Notes: generated from the letters alone by a model not told the origin. DNA of 64,000 nucleotides from Tubiluchus corallicola (GCA_030141605.1 JAQGDQ010002395.1:53056-117055), one strand, 5' to 3'; positions 36,501-45,624 are shown, counted from the stretch's first letter. A program made the numbers and translations.

Positions 36501-37673
36501 GTGCCGATATTTAAGTTAGCACTTAGAAACCTTTTAGGGGCGGGGCTCAGAGTATGGCTCAACGCTTTTGTTCTCTCTTTGTCATATGTTTTGATTATAT
36601 GGCATCAGGGTATTATAGATGGCTGGGATATGCAGGCTAAGCGTGATATGATTGCGTGGGAGGTTGGCGGAGGTCAGTTTTGGCATCCCGATTACGATCC
36701 TTATGATCCATTTACACTTGAAAGCTGTCATGCGCCTATTCCGGAAGAGTTACAGCAGGTGGTGGATAGCGGAGCTGTTGTGCCTATTGTTATTTCACAA
36801 GGCACATTATATCCTGCGGGTAGGATGCAGTCGGTAATATTAAAGGGTATTCCTCCGGAGCAGACCGTTTTGGAGCTTCCGACTTCAGTTCTGAAGGGTG
36901 GTGGTTTTTTAGCTTCAGCGCTGATAGGCAAGAGGATGGCTAAAAGCTGTGAGCTTGATAAGGGAGATATAGTTCTTGTTAGGTGGCGTGACTCTAATGG
37001 CACATTTGATGCGACTGAGATAGTGATTGCAGATGTGTTTGACACCAATGTTCCTGCTGTAGATATGGGTGTTGTGTGGCTCTCTTTGGAAGGGTTGCAA
37101 GGCATGCTGCAGCTGCCTGGTGAAGCTACCATGCTTGTAGTGTCTTCCGAATATCGGGAGTTGTCGGATATGGGAGGTTGGAGTTATAAGTCGGTGGATG
37201 AGCTTACTGTTGATCTTACCCGGGTTATAAAATCGAAGTCGATTGGCGGTTCGGTGCTTTATGTGGTTCTTATGGCGTTAGCTATGCTTGCTGTGTTTGA
37301 CACACAGGTTTTATCGGTCTTCAGGCGGCAGAAAGAGATTGGGCTGTTCATGGCTTTAGGAATGACCCGGCGAGGTGTTGTGTGGCTTTTTACTCTTGAG
37401 GGAGCTATGAACTCTTTGTTTGCGCTATTTATGGCTGCAGTTTACGGATTACCACTGTTCTATTACACTTCTGCAAAAGGCTATTCAATGCCTGCTGGTA
37501 GTGATGAGTATGGCTTGGCTATTGCGGAAATTATATATCCCGAGTATGGTTTGGGTCTAGTGCTGGGTACTATTGCTTTTATAGTGATAGCAACAACAGT
37601 TGTAAGCTATCTGCCATCCGGGAAGATATCGAACATGAACCCGACTGATGCAATAAGAGGAAGGCTACAATGA
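36501..37673 (+). CDS. FtsX/MacB-type ABC transporter permease
   Basis: 390 residues, GTG start. One N-terminal membrane segment (about 18-38) is followed by a large periplasmic domain (about 40-245). Three C-terminal segments follow (LYVVLMALAMLAVFDTQVL, GAMNSLFALFMAAVYGLPLFYY and YGLGLVLGTIAFIVIATTVVSYL), with the FtsX hallmark RRQKEIGLFMALGMTRRGVVWLFTLEG. The last coding bases overlap the next gene in ATGA. This is the layout of LolC/E and MacB membrane parts. With the second permease and a LolA-like protein it may move lipids or lipoproteins. No ATPase gene accompanies it. Confidence 0.88.
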   Translation: MPIFKLALRNLLGAGLRVWLNAFVLSLSYVLIIWHQGIIDGWDMQAKRDMIAWEVGGGQFWHPDYDPYDPFTLESCHAPIPEELQQVVDSGAVVPIVISQGTLYPAGRMQSVILKGIPPEQTVLELPTSVLKGGGFLASALIGKRMAKSCELDKGDIVLVRWRDSNGTFDATEIVIADVFDTNVPAVDMGVVWLSLEGLQGMLQLPGEATMLVVSSEYRELSDMGGWSYKSVDELTVDLTRVIKSKSIGGSVLYVVLMALAMLAVFDTQVLSVFRRQKEIGLFMALGMTRRGVVWLFTLEGAMNSLFALFMAAVYGLPLFYYTSAKGYSMPAGSDEYGLAIAEIIYPEYGLGLVLGTIAFIVIATTVVSYLPSGKISNMNPTDAIRGRLQ

Positions 37674-38947
37674 TACTATTTTTGTATAGAGGATTGTTCC
37701 GGGATAAGCAGCGCAGTAAGTTGCCTGTGATAATTGTTAGCCTGGGAGTTATGCTGACCGTTCTTCTGTCGTGTTGGGTTGAGGGTGTGGTGAGCAACGG
37801 TATAGATATGAATGCGCGTTTTAGCACTGGGCATGTTAAAGTGATGTCCGGGCCATATGCCGATCATGAAGAGCAGGTACCTAATGATCTTGCACTGATG
37901 GATGTTTCCGGGTTGGTAGATGAGTTGAAGGAGATCTATCCTGATATGCACTGGGTGGAGCGGATCCGCCTTGGCGGGTTGCTGGATGTTCCTGATGAGC
38001 TAGGGGAGACAAAGTCACAAGGCCCGGTTAGCGGTATTGCTATAGATCTTTTTAATGATAATCAGGGGGAGCTTGAGCGCCTGAACATATCCCGTTCGCT
38101 TGTGAAAGGTGGGCGTATACCTGAGTTGCCGGGAGAGGTTCTTTTAAGTGATAGTTTTGCTGTGAAGATGGGGGTATCTCCCGGTGATAATATAACAATA
38201 ATAAGCTCTACTATGCATGGTGGTATGGCGTTTTATAATTTGACGCTAGTCGGAACTGTGAATTTTGGTTCTGCTTACCTTGACAGGGGTACCATAATAG
38301 TTGATATTTCTGATGCAAGGCTTATACTTGACATGCATGATGCAGCGGGTGAGATACTGGGGTACTTTGATGATGGTTATTATAATGATAAGCTTGCCGT
38401 AGCTATTTCCAGTACTTTTAACAAGAGGCATGCAGGGTCTGATGATGAGTTTGCTCCGGTTATGGTTGCGCTAAGTGGTAGGCAGTATTTGGGGCAGATG
38501 CTTTCAATGGCAAAAAATATGGGAGCTATTGTTTCTACCGTGTTTATTGTAATAATGTCAATAGTCCTTTGGAATGCTGGGATTCTTGGGGGATTGCGCC
38601 GCTATGGTGAGTTTGGGCTTCGGCTGGCTGTAGGCGAGGGTAGAGGGCATATTTATGGATCCCTGGTTGGGGAGTCTGTTATTGTAGGTGTTACAGGCTC
38701 TATTTTGGGTACGTTTGCAGGTTTGTTATTGGCTTGGTGGCTACAGAGCTACGGGATTGATTTTTCCAAAGTAATGAAGAATGTAAGTATGATGATACCG
38801 ACGGTTTACAGGGCACGCATAACCCCGGAGGCTTTTTATATAGGGCTTGTGCCGGGCATGCTTTCAACCGTAATGGGGGCAATGCTTTCCGGGATAGGGA
38901 TATACAGGCGCGGGACGGCAGGTTTGTTTAAAGAGCTTGAGAATTAA
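37670..38947 (+). CDS. FtsX/MacB-type ABC transporter permease
   Basis: 425 residues; starts in an ATGA overlap with the previous permease, so the two are translationally coupled and probably form a heterodimer. N-terminal segment LPVIIVSLGVMLTVLLSCWVEG, a periplasmic MacB_PCD-like domain (about 45-275), then three FtsX segments (AIVSTVFIVIMSIVLWNAGIL, GESVIVGVTGSILGTFAGLLLAWWL and FYIGLVPGMLSTVMGAMLSGIGIY). The conserved GGLRRYGEFGLRLAVGEGRGHIY lies after the first of these. The function is inferred from the family only. Confidence 0.88.
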   Translation: MILFLYRGLFRDKQRSKLPVIIVSLGVMLTVLLSCWVEGVVSNGIDMNARFSTGHVKVMSGPYADHEEQVPNDLALMDVSGLVDELKEIYPDMHWVERIRLGGLLDVPDELGETKSQGPVSGIAIDLFNDNQGELERLNISRSLVKGGRIPELPGEVLLSDSFAVKMGVSPGDNITIISSTMHGGMAFYNLTLVGTVNFGSAYLDRGTIIVDISDARLILDMHDAAGEILGYFDDGYYNDKLAVAISSTFNKRHAGSDDEFAPVMVALSGRQYLGQMLSMAKNMGAIVSTVFIVIMSIVLWNAGILGGLRRYGEFGLRLAVGEGRGHIYGSLVGESVIVGVTGSILGTFAGLLLAWWLQSYGIDFSKVMKNVSMMIPTVYRARITPEAFYIGLVPGMLSTVMGAMLSGIGIYRRGTAGLFKELEN

Positions 38948-39115
38948 GCTATGAGGCTGTTTTTTGTAGTGTAAAGTGTGGTTCAGTCTGAAGGGTAACA
39001 GTGTAAGAGTCGCAATTTACAGAGGCAAGTGAGTATTTTTGACGGAAGTGTAAAAGAGATGAGTTTTGCAAGGTCGAGGTCAGGTGTATAGGTAGTGTAA
39101 AAGTTAAGAGCAGAT

Positions 39116-39853
39116 ATGGTAAGAAAATTGATAGTGGTTTTTATGATGTTGCCTCTTTTTGCTTTGGGCGGGTATCCTGAAGGGAAAGATGTTTTGGCGC
39201 GTATTGATAAAAATATGACTTCGACGAATAGCGTTATTGTGGCAAAAATGATTGTCCATGGAAGGCGTTTAAGTCGTACTATGGAGTTTAAAACCTGGTC
39301 GGAAGGGGAGGATAATGGGTTTACCGAGTATTTTTCTCCCGCAAGGGAGAAGGGCACAAAGATGCTTAAGCAGGGAGATAGGTTGTGGATTTACTCTCCT
39401 TCGACGGACCGTATTATTCAAATATCAGGTCATATGTTGCGTCAGTCTGTTATGGGTTCTGACTTGTCGTATGAAGATATGATGGAAGAGCAGGAGTTGG
39501 CACTTCATTATGATGCTGTTGTTGTTGGAGAGGAGCAGATAGAGGGGAGGGACTGTCTGATAGTTAACCTTACTGCCAAGAGGGAAGGCGTTGCATATTA
39601 CAAGCGTAAGTTGTGGGTAGATAGTGAGCGGTTTGTGCCGGTGAAAGAGGAGCTTTTTGCTAAAAGTGGTAAGCTTTTAAAGAGAACAGAGATGTTTGAT
39701 ATTACCAATATTGATGGGAGATGGTATCCTAAAAGACTTATTTTTAAGGATATGCTAAAGCAGGGAAAGGGGACAGAGTTTATTATTGATAAAATAGAGT
39801 TTAATGTTGATATTCCTGGGTATATTTTTAACAAAGCTTCTTTAAAAAAGTAG
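39116..39853 (+). CDS. Outer-membrane lipoprotein-sorting (LolA-like) protein
   Basis: 245 residues with signal peptide (KLIVVFMMLPLFALG). It matches the LolA-like family found beside RND or MacB-type exporters: a beta fold with KTWSEGEDNGFTEYFSPAREKGTKML, DRLWIYSPSTDRIIQISGHMLRQSVMGSDLSYEDMM in pieces, KRKLWVDSERFVPVKEELF and TEMFDITNIDGRWYPKRL. Such proteins are expected to carry a hydrophobic ligand through the periplasm. It lies 168 bases after the two permeases. Its stop codon lies inside the first unit of an 18-bp minisatellite. Confidence 0.87.
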   Translation: MVRKLIVVFMMLPLFALGGYPEGKDVLARIDKNMTSTNSVIVAKMIVHGRRLSRTMEFKTWSEGEDNGFTEYFSPAREKGTKMLKQGDRLWIYSPSTDRIIQISGHMLRQSVMGSDLSYEDMMEEQELALHYDAVVVGEEQIEGRDCLIVNLTAKREGVAYYKRKLWVDSERFVPVKEELFAKSGKLLKRTEMFDITNIDGRWYPKRLIFKDMLKQGKGTEFIIDKIEFNVDIPGYIFNKASLKK

Positions 39854-39957
39854 GTGTTATGGTAAAAGTAGGTGTTATGGTAAAAGTAGGTGTTATGGTA
39901 AAAGTAGGTGTTATGGTAAAAGTAGGTGTTATGGTAAAAGTAGGTGTTATGGTAATA
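39850..39957. repeat. 18-bp minisatellite, six units
   Basis: Unit GTAGGTGTTATGGTAAAA starting at 39850, 39868, 39886, 39904, 39922 and 39940. The last unit ends ATA in place of AAA. It begins at the last coding bases of the LolA-like gene, and the TAG stop is part of unit one. Since 18 is a multiple of three, copy number changes keep the same frame. Confidence 0.95.
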
Positions 39958-40007
39958 GTGTAGTGCTTTTAACTTGCCTATAGATTTTCATTTTATTTAA
40001 ATAGTGT

Positions 40008-40015
40008 TAGCTTTG
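40008..40015 (+). promoter_or_regulatory. -7 box for the zapB-like/zapA genes
   Basis: TAGCTTTG, matching TAnnTTTG, 17 bases before the ATG at 40033. The closeness implies a short leader. No exact TTTG -33 box is seen. Confidence 0.5.
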
Positions 40016-40032
40016 TAAATAAATCTGTGATT

Positions 40033-40323
40033 ATGACAGAACGAGAGCTTGCTTTATTGACTGAATTTAGGGAGAATATTAGGAGGCTGATTGGGTTGTG
40101 TGATCGGATAAAGATGGAGAATAGCCGACTGATAGAAAAGAATGTGGGACTGCAGGAGCAGATAGATCTTCTTAGCCAAAAGGGGGCGGCTCTTGATAAA
40201 AAGAATGAGGAGATGGAGTTTGCAAAGTCGTTGCTGGGACTTGAAGATCCTAGTAATGCCAAAGCTAAAATAAGTAAAATTGTACGGGAGATTGATAGTT
40301 GTATTGCCTTAATGAGTGATTGA
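40033..40323 (+). CDS. Small coiled-coil protein upstream of zapA
   Basis: 96 residues from the ATG at 40033 (a GTG six bases upstream is also in frame). Almost entirely a coiled coil (LTEFRENIRRLIGLCDRIK, ENSRLIEKNVGLQEQIDLLS, DKKNEEMEFAKSLLGL), then a short tail with KAKISKIVREIDSCIALM. It lies 13 bases before zapA. In Bacteroidota a protein of this size and shape regularly precedes zapA. By position and shape it may be a ZapB-like division factor, but sequence similarity to ZapB is not demonstrated. Confidence 0.8.
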   Translation: MTERELALLTEFRENIRRLIGLCDRIKMENSRLIEKNVGLQEQIDLLSQKGAALDKKNEEMEFAKSLLGLEDPSNAKAKISKIVREIDSCIALMSD

Positions 40324-40336
40324 GTAGTTTATAGAG

Positions 40337-40624
40337 ATGGAAGATAAACTTTTAGTAAAGATTATTATAGCTGATCGTTCCTACCCACTGCGTGTAAGTA
40401 GGGATGAAGAGGAGAAGATAAGGAAGGCTGCGAAAGTTATTAATGATAAGGTGTTGCAGTACAAGGAGCGTTACCCAAGTAAGAATAGCCAGGACTGTTT
40501 GGCTATGTGTGCATTACATATTGTAATACAGAAGCTTGACGTTGATGTCAGAAACGATATATTGCCTTTGATGGAAGAGGTTGAAGAGATGAATGACCTG
40601 CTTGCGGGGTATCTTGAGGAATAG
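40337..40624 (+). CDS. zapA: Cell division protein ZapA
   Basis: 95 residues. ZapA cross-links FtsZ filaments at mid-cell. N-terminal beta part VKIIIADRSYPLRVSRDEEEKIRKAA, the conserved KVINDKVLQYKERYPSKNSQDCLAMCALHI, and a C-terminal coiled-coil helix (DVRNDILPLMEEVEEMNDLLAGYL). Sits in the conserved order coiled-coil protein - zapA - rny, probably one transcription unit up to the hairpin at 40663-40733. Confidence 0.92.
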   Translation: MEDKLLVKIIIADRSYPLRVSRDEEEKIRKAAKVINDKVLQYKERYPSKNSQDCLAMCALHIVIQKLDVDVRNDILPLMEEVEEMNDLLAGYLEE

Positions 40625-40662
40625 ATAGTCTGTAGCAGTATAACACCCGTAGGTGATATTTG

Positions 40663-40733
40663 CCCGCATTTTACTTTTTAAAGCGAGTTGTAAAAATACA
40701 GTGCTTTGAAGTGTTGAGATAGCGGGTTTTTTT
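40663..40733 (+). ncRNA. Candidate structured RNA or attenuator between zapA and rny
   Basis: CCCGC (40663-40667) pairs with GCGGG (40722-40726), followed by T7. Inside, ATTTTAC (40668-40674) pairs with GTAAAAAT (40690-40697), with one bulge. CAGTGC (about 40699-40704) can pair with GTGTTG (about 40711-40716) through three wobble pairs. The result is a closed two-arm junction ending in a T run. It could be a small RNA with its own terminator, or a terminator/attenuator ahead of rny. Read by eye; no covariation was tested. Confidence 0.4.
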
Positions 40734-40767
40734 GTATGTAAAACATAAAATTAAATTAAAATTAGAT

Positions 40768-42321
40768 ATGTCAATAACAGGGTTTATAGTTGTTGCTTTT
40801 ATAGTTGGAGTTCTTGCTTCCTATTTTATATGGAATTTTGCTTTAAGAAGGAAGAAGAGCAGGCTGTTGAATGAGGCGGAGGTTCATTCCGAGATGCTGA
40901 GAGAGAAGAGGATTCTTCAGGCAAAAGAGAAGTTTATCCAGTTGAAAGCAAAGCATGAGAAGTATATAAATGAAAAGCGGGTAGGTGTTTCCGAGGCGGA
41001 GAACAGGTTGAAGCAGAAAGAGGCATCTTTTATCCAGCGCAGGGATGAGTTTCAGAAAAGGGTAAAAGATTTTGAGATTTCCAAAAAGGAGGTTGAGTCT
41101 GTACGTCAAAACTTTAATAACCAACTGAAGGCTGTTGAGTTAAAGAGAGAGGAGCTTGCCAAAATGCATAAGCGGCAGGTAGACCAGTTGGAGCAGATAT
41201 CGGAGCTTTCTGCTGAAGAGGCTAAAAAGCAGCTTGTTGAGTCTTTAAAAGGGGAGGCTAAGAGTGAGGCTATGTCTTATGTTCAAGAGGTAATGGATGA
41301 TGCCAAGATGACTGCGAACAAGGAGGCTAAGAAGGTTATAATCAAGTCCATACAGAGGGTGGCAACAGAGACGGCTATAGAGAATGCTGTTACTATTTTC
41401 CATATCGATAATGATGAGATAAAGGGGCGAATTATAGGGCGTGAAGGGCGTAATATACGGGCTCTAGAAGCAGCTACAGGTGTAGAGATAGTGGTAGATG
41501 ACACTCCTGAGGCTATAGTGCTGTCTGCCTTTGATCCAGTTCGCCGTGAGGTTGCACGTCTTGCGTTGCACAGGCTTGTAACAGATGGGAGGATCCACCC
41601 TGCCCGTATCGAAGAGGTTGTGAATAAGATAAAGACCCAGATTGAGGAGGAGGTTGTAGAGGCGGGTAAAAGAACTTGTATTGATTTGGGTATACACGGT
41701 ATGCATCCTGAGTTGATAAGGCTAACAGGCAAGATGAAGTATCGTTCGTCGTATGGACAAAACCTGCTTCAGCATTCGCGAGAGACAGCTAATTTGTGTG
41801 CAATAATGGCAGTGGAGCTTGGGCTGAACCCTAAGCGCGCAAAGCGGGCAGGCCTGCTTCATGATATAGGTAAGGTGCCTGATGATGAGCCGGAACTGCC
41901 TCACTCAATATTGGGTATGAATCTTGCGGAGAAGTATAAGGAGAAGCCGGATATTTGCAATGCCATTGGTTCTCATCATGATGAGGTTGAGATGACCAGT
42001 CTGCTTGCACCAATAGTACAGGCTTGTGATGCTATATCTGGTGCCCGGCCGGGTGCCCGCCGGGAGGCTGTGGAGTCGTATATAAAGAGGTTAAAGGATC
42101 TTGAGGCGATGGCACTATCTTATCCCGGTGTGGTGAAAACATATGCTATTCAGGCAGGGCGCGAGCTACGTGTGATCGTGGGAAGCGATAAGCTTACTGA
42201 TAATGAGACGGAGCAGTTGTCGTACGATATAGCTAAAAAGATACAGGATGAGATGACTTATCCCGGGCAGGTAAAAGTTACCGTTATAAGGGAGACCCGT
42301 GCTGTGAATTATGCTAAATAG
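40768..42321 (+). CDS. rny: Ribonuclease Y
   Basis: 517 residues from [15 protein letters not shown]; an upstream in-frame Met would place 12 charged residues before the membrane segment. One N-terminal membrane anchor (residues 3-23), a long coiled coil (about 25-200), a KH domain ([30 protein letters not shown]), and an HD phosphohydrolase domain with [12 protein letters not shown] and GLLHDIGK. It is a membrane-bound endoribonuclease that starts mRNA decay. Its position after zapA is conserved in the phylum. Confidence 0.96.
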   Translation: MSITGFIVVAFIVGVLASYFIWNFALRRKKSRLLNEAEVHSEMLREKRILQAKEKFIQLKAKHEKYINEKRVGVSEAENRLKQKEASFIQRRDEFQKRVKDFEISKKEVESVRQNFNNQLKAVELKREELAKMHKRQVDQLEQISELSAEEAKKQLVESLKGEAKSEAMSYVQEVMDDAKMTANKEAKKVIIKSIQRVATETAIENAVTIFHIDNDEIKGRIIGREGRNIRALEAATGVEIVVDDTPEAIVLSAFDPVRREVARLALHRLVTDGRIHPARIEEVVNKIKTQIEEEVVEAGKRTCIDLGIHGMHPELIRLTGKMKYRSSYGQNLLQHSRETANLCAIMAVELGLNPKRAKRAGLLHDIGKVPDDEPELPHSILGMNLAEKYKEKPDICNAIGSHHDEVEMTSLLAPIVQACDAISGARPGARREAVESYIKRLKDLEAMALSYPGVVKTYAIQAGRELRVIVGSDKLTDNETEQLSYDIAKKIQDEMTYPGQVKVTVIRETRAVNYAK

Positions 42322-42434
42322 GTATAGCTATTTTTTGTTGAAGTATTTTTTAAATTCTAATTATATTTTGCACTTGTAAGAGTTGCGATATCAAGTATTA
42401 TTCTTGCCACATAGTGATATAAAAAGTTAAAGAA

Positions 42435-42992
42435 ATGAGAAGGGCGTTATTGACATTTTTGATTCTATCGTGTTTTGCTGTTGGAGCCATATCACAAGAA
42501 TCACAGGAAAAGAATTTTACCGGTAGATTATCGGTGGGTGCTCAGTTGGGGCAGTATCAAAAGGATTTTGGGTTTGGGATGCATATAACAAGCCCATATT
42601 TTAAAGATTTAGTGGCTGTCAGAGCGAGAGGGAATTTTATGTGGAATGAGTACCTCAGATATACGGGAGACACTGGAGATACTTATATAGCGACCCAGGG
42701 GTCGTATTCAAATGTGTCTATGGGTCTTCTTGCAGGCAGGAAGGTATCAGATTTTGCTCGCTTTTATGGAGAGGCTGGAGCTATTTTTCTGTTTCCGCCA
42801 TGTGCGCTTTCGCCAGACAATTATAATGCCGGATTTTACGGACTGCTCGGTTTCGAATTTTTTATAAGTAAGCGATCCGGCTGTTTTATCGATATAGGTG
42901 GTGTTAAAGGAGCAAGAGCGACTGAAGTGATATATGACCCGTTTTATTCAAACGGATTACTGGTACATGCGGGATACAGGTTTTATTTATAA
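42435..42992 (+). CDS. Small outer-membrane beta-barrel protein, unknown
   Basis: 185 residues with signal peptide (MRRALLTFLILSCFAVGAISQ). The mature part alternates strands and turns (GRLSVGAQLGQYQKDFGFGM, NVSMGLLAGRKVSDFARFYGEAG, FYGLLGFEFFIS, GLLVHAGYRFYL) and ends in Tyr/Phe-Tyr-Leu, as outer-membrane barrels do. About eight strands are expected. The family is not recognised. The end overlaps the convergent phosphorylase gene by six bases. Confidence 0.7.
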   Translation: MRRALLTFLILSCFAVGAISQESQEKNFTGRLSVGAQLGQYQKDFGFGMHITSPYFKDLVAVRARGNFMWNEYLRYTGDTGDTYIATQGSYSNVSMGLLAGRKVSDFARFYGEAGAIFLFPPCALSPDNYNAGFYGLLGFEFFISKRSGCFIDIGGVKGARATEVIYDPFYSNGLLVHAGYRFYL

Positions 42993-43877
42993 GCTGTTGT
43001 TTTGTTCTACAAGCCTGTTAAGTACTGTTTCTACTAGTTTTTCCACAATAGGGTGGTAGTTTTCGTTTGCTTCGCCCGAAGCTCTGTTGGCTATTATTGT
43101 GCACACGGTGAGGGCACGGTGTCCTAGTAAGCGGCTTAGGCCGTATATGCCAGAGCACTCCATTTCTAGGTTGGTTATTTTAAGCCCTTCATATCTAAAT
43201 GTTTTTAGTTTGTTGTTTAGGTTTTTGTCTACAACTTTCAGGCGCAGTTCGCGTCCTTGTGGGCCATAAAACCCCGGAGCAGAGACAGTAATTACTGGAG
43301 CTATATCTTTTTTGCAAATTTTGTTGAAGAGGTGCCTGTCGGCATCGACCACATAAGGAGATGAGAGCATTTTATTCCACGCGGTATGGTTTTTGAAAGC
43401 CTTTTCAAGCTTTAAGTCTGATATGTTAATCCTTTCGGAATAATAGTTGAGTAATCCGTCAAAGCCGATTGCTTTTTGTGACGCAATGTATGAGTTGAGT
43501 TCTGTATCCTCTTGCAGTGAGCCGGATGTCCCTATTCTTACAACGTTTAGTGCTGTGTGTCTCTTTTTGGGGACCCTCTTTTTCAAATCAATATTTACAA
43601 GGGCATCCAACTCATTCATGACAATATCAATATTGTCTGTGCCTATACCTGTAGATAGTGCTGTTATTTTTGTGTTTTTATAGGTTCCTGTTGTGCTGAG
43701 GAACTCCCTGTTCCCGCCACTATAGCTTATAGTGTCAAAGTGGTTCGATATTACTTTTACACGAGCAGGATCTCCAACCAATATAACGTTTTCTGCAAGG
43801 TCTCTGGGTTTCATATGGAGATGAAAGATTGTTCCATCCCTGTTTATGATGAGTTCTGAAGGTTTTATTTTGTGCAT
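42987..43877 (-). CDS. Nucleoside phosphorylase (uridine phosphorylase-like)
   Basis: 296 residues of the PNP/UDP phosphorylase superfamily. Landmarks: NVILVGDPARVKVISNHFD (phosphate-binding region), TALSTGIGTDNIDIVMNELDAL, NVVRIGTSGSLQED, and the nucleoside-binding NLEMECSGIYGLSRLLGHRAL. It should split a nucleoside with phosphate for salvage. The exact base is not decidable by eye, though uridine is the best guess from the GDPxRV and GTSG forms. Transcribed alone. Confidence 0.88.
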   Translation of the reverse strand: MHKIKPSELIINRDGTIFHLHMKPRDLAENVILVGDPARVKVISNHFDTISYSGGNREFLSTTGTYKNTKITALSTGIGTDNIDIVMNELDALVNIDLKKRVPKKRHTALNVVRIGTSGSLQEDTELNSYIASQKAIGFDGLLNYYSERINISDLKLEKAFKNHTAWNKMLSSPYVVDADRHLFNKICKKDIAPVITVSAPGFYGPQGRELRLKVVDKNLNNKLKTFRYEGLKITNLEMECSGIYGLSRLLGHRALTVCTIIANRASGEANENYHPIVEKLVETVLNRLVEQNNSL

Positions 43878-44231
43878 ATACCGTTTTTCCCTCTTATAGT
43901 TTTACTTGAGTATATAAAATTATTTAAATTTCATTGTGTTGCAAGTCTTTGTTGTCCTGGCATGTGTTTTATAGGTTTTTTGGAGCTGGAGATTTTTGCT
44001 TATGAGGAGGAAAAACTTTGTGAGTGGCAGTAACTTGTTGATGCAATTAGGGGTTTTGAAGATATTTTATGATGAAAAAATAGCAGATAGGCAGGTTAAG
44101 CAGTATGGTATCTTTGTAAATACTCAGGTTTTTATGGTTTATATTTTAACAGATGTTTAACAGTTTTTTTATGGATAGGTTGAAAAAAATTAGCACCTTC
44201 GTGTGTTGTTAACAATTTAAAATAAGGAAAG
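43878..44231. other. Intergenic region between divergent phosphorylase and prohibitin-like genes
   Basis: 354 bases. Contains the promoter box at 44109-44116 for the prohibitin-like gene. Nothing else recognised. Confidence 0.6.
44109..44116 (+). promoter_or_regulatory. -7 box for the prohibitin-like gene
   Basis: TATCTTTG, an exact TAnnTTTG, about 115 bases before the ATG at 44232. Confidence 0.55.
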
Positions 44232-45041
44232 ATGAATTTAAAAAAGACTTATGTTATTGCTGCGGTGGCAGTATTATTTATCATAATATTTTTCGGAAGT
44301 AGTATGTTTTTCACTATTCACCCCGGAGAGAGGGCTGTTATTTTTCGCAAGTTTTCTACCGGGCTGGATAAGGAGAGTGTATATACACCGGGGTTTCATA
44401 TTATAGCACCGTGGAACACCCTTTACATGTATGATGTTAAAGAGCAAAAAGCGGAAGAGACACTTGATGTACTTGACAAGAGCGGGCTTTCTATAAGTGT
44501 GAATGTTTCTGTGCGCTTCAATCCTACATACAATAGGATAGGATATTTGCATGAGGTTTTTGGGAAGGGGTATATCAATCGTCTTATAATACCTGAAGTG
44601 CGATCTACAGTAAGGCGGGTTGCGGGCCGCTATACGGCGGAGGAGATTTATTCTACTAAAAGGGCAGAAGTGGAGTTGGCTATAGAGTTAGAAACCAAGA
44701 GTGTACTGGAAAATAACAATATAGATATGAGAGCTATGCTTATTCGCTCTATCAACCTTCCTAATGAGATTAAGCAGGCTATTGAGAGCAAGCTGAAACA
44801 GGAGCAGGAAGCTTTGGCATACCAGTTTAGGCTTGACAAGGAGAAAAGTGAGGCAGAGAGAAAGCGTATTGAGGCTGAGGGTATAGCAAAATACAATAAT
44901 ATAATTAATGCGTCGCTTACAGAGAGAGTGTTGAAGCAGCGAGGTCTGGAAGCGACTTTGGAGCTGGCTTTGTCCGGTAATAGCAAGGTTGTTGTGATTG
45001 GTTCAGGTAAAGATGGCTTGCCTCTGATACTTGGCAACTAA
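44232..45041 (+). CDS. Prohibitin-like SPFH-domain membrane protein
   Basis: 269 residues. An N-terminal membrane segment (about 7-27) is followed by the SPFH/band 7 domain (VIFRKFSTGLDKESVYTPGFHIIAPWNTLYMYDVKEQ and on, about 35-195). It includes the prohibitin-type RLIIPEVRSTVRRVAGRYTAEEIYSTKR region and a charged coiled coil (about 190-235, KLKQEQEALAYQFRLDKEKSEAERKRIEAEG). Bacterial homologues form large rings on the membrane and, like HflC/HflK, may modulate FtsH; that partner is inferred. It is a second SPFH protein in this window beside FloA. Confidence 0.9.
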   Translation: MNLKKTYVIAAVAVLFIIIFFGSSMFFTIHPGERAVIFRKFSTGLDKESVYTPGFHIIAPWNTLYMYDVKEQKAEETLDVLDKSGLSISVNVSVRFNPTYNRIGYLHEVFGKGYINRLIIPEVRSTVRRVAGRYTAEEIYSTKRAEVELAIELETKSVLENNNIDMRAMLIRSINLPNEIKQAIESKLKQEQEALAYQFRLDKEKSEAERKRIEAEGIAKYNNIINASLTERVLKQRGLEATLELALSGNSKVVVIGSGKDGLPLILGN

Positions 45042-45118
45042 GTGTACCCAGGAGTAGCTTTATTAGTTGAGTTTATGATAGTAGCATTTTGTATTGCTAT
45101 GTAAAGTTTTTGTGCAGA

Positions 45119-45580
45119 ATGTTGCAGAGAGTTCAGACATTATATTTATTGATATCACTTTTGTTGATTGGCGCAATGTTTTTTGTTTTGTTTGCTACAA
45201 TTACCGGTAGTGACGGTAATTTGTATCAATTTGATATAAAAGGTATTTGGGAAGATAGTGATGAGCATAACATTATTTTTGACGGGTGGCCTGTCGTGGT
45301 GATGGCTGCAATATGCACATTGATAATGTTTTTTGCCGTTTTTTTGTACAAGAGGAGGATTTTGCAGATACGCATGTGTGTGCTTAGCCTTCTTTTGGAT
45401 TTGGGTCTGTCTGGTGTTATTTACTATTTTTCCCGTCATGGAGCAAATTTGCTAAGTGGTTCTTACCGTTTTCAAATAGGAGTTATTTTGCCTCTTATTG
45501 CGGTTATTTTCACCTATCTGGCAATACGGTCTATAGGTAAGGACGAGGCGCTGATACGCTCTTTGGACAGGCTCAGATAA
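45119..45580 (+). CDS. DUF4293 four-helix membrane protein
   Basis: 153 residues from MLQRVQTLYLLISLLLIG, the characteristic start of this Bacteroidota-specific family. Four membrane segments are readable: VQTLYLLISLLLIGAMFFVLF, WPVVVMAAICTLIMFFAVFLY, MCVLSLLLDLGLSGVIYYF and IGVILPLIAVIFTYLAI. It ends with the family tail AIRSIGKDEALIRSLDRLR. Unknown function. It follows the prohibitin-like gene by 77 bases, so cotranscription is possible. Confidence 0.87.
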   Translation: MLQRVQTLYLLISLLLIGAMFFVLFATITGSDGNLYQFDIKGIWEDSDEHNIIFDGWPVVVMAAICTLIMFFAVFLYKRRILQIRMCVLSLLLDLGLSGVIYYFSRHGANLLSGSYRFQIGVILPLIAVIFTYLAIRSIGKDEALIRSLDRLR

Positions 45581-45624
45581 GGGGCTGTAAGGCTCATCTT
45601 TTTTATTAATCTTTTTGTTAAGAT

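Noticed and set aside
39850-39957. CRISPR-like array
   Set aside because: Units are contiguous with no spacers; it is a minisatellite. The 122-bp array at 11961 also lacks spacers, and no cas gene is present.
40625-40767. 6S RNA assignment for the zapA-rny spacer
   Set aside because: Only position suggests it. The long bulged hairpin of 6S RNA is not evident, so it is listed as an unnamed candidate.
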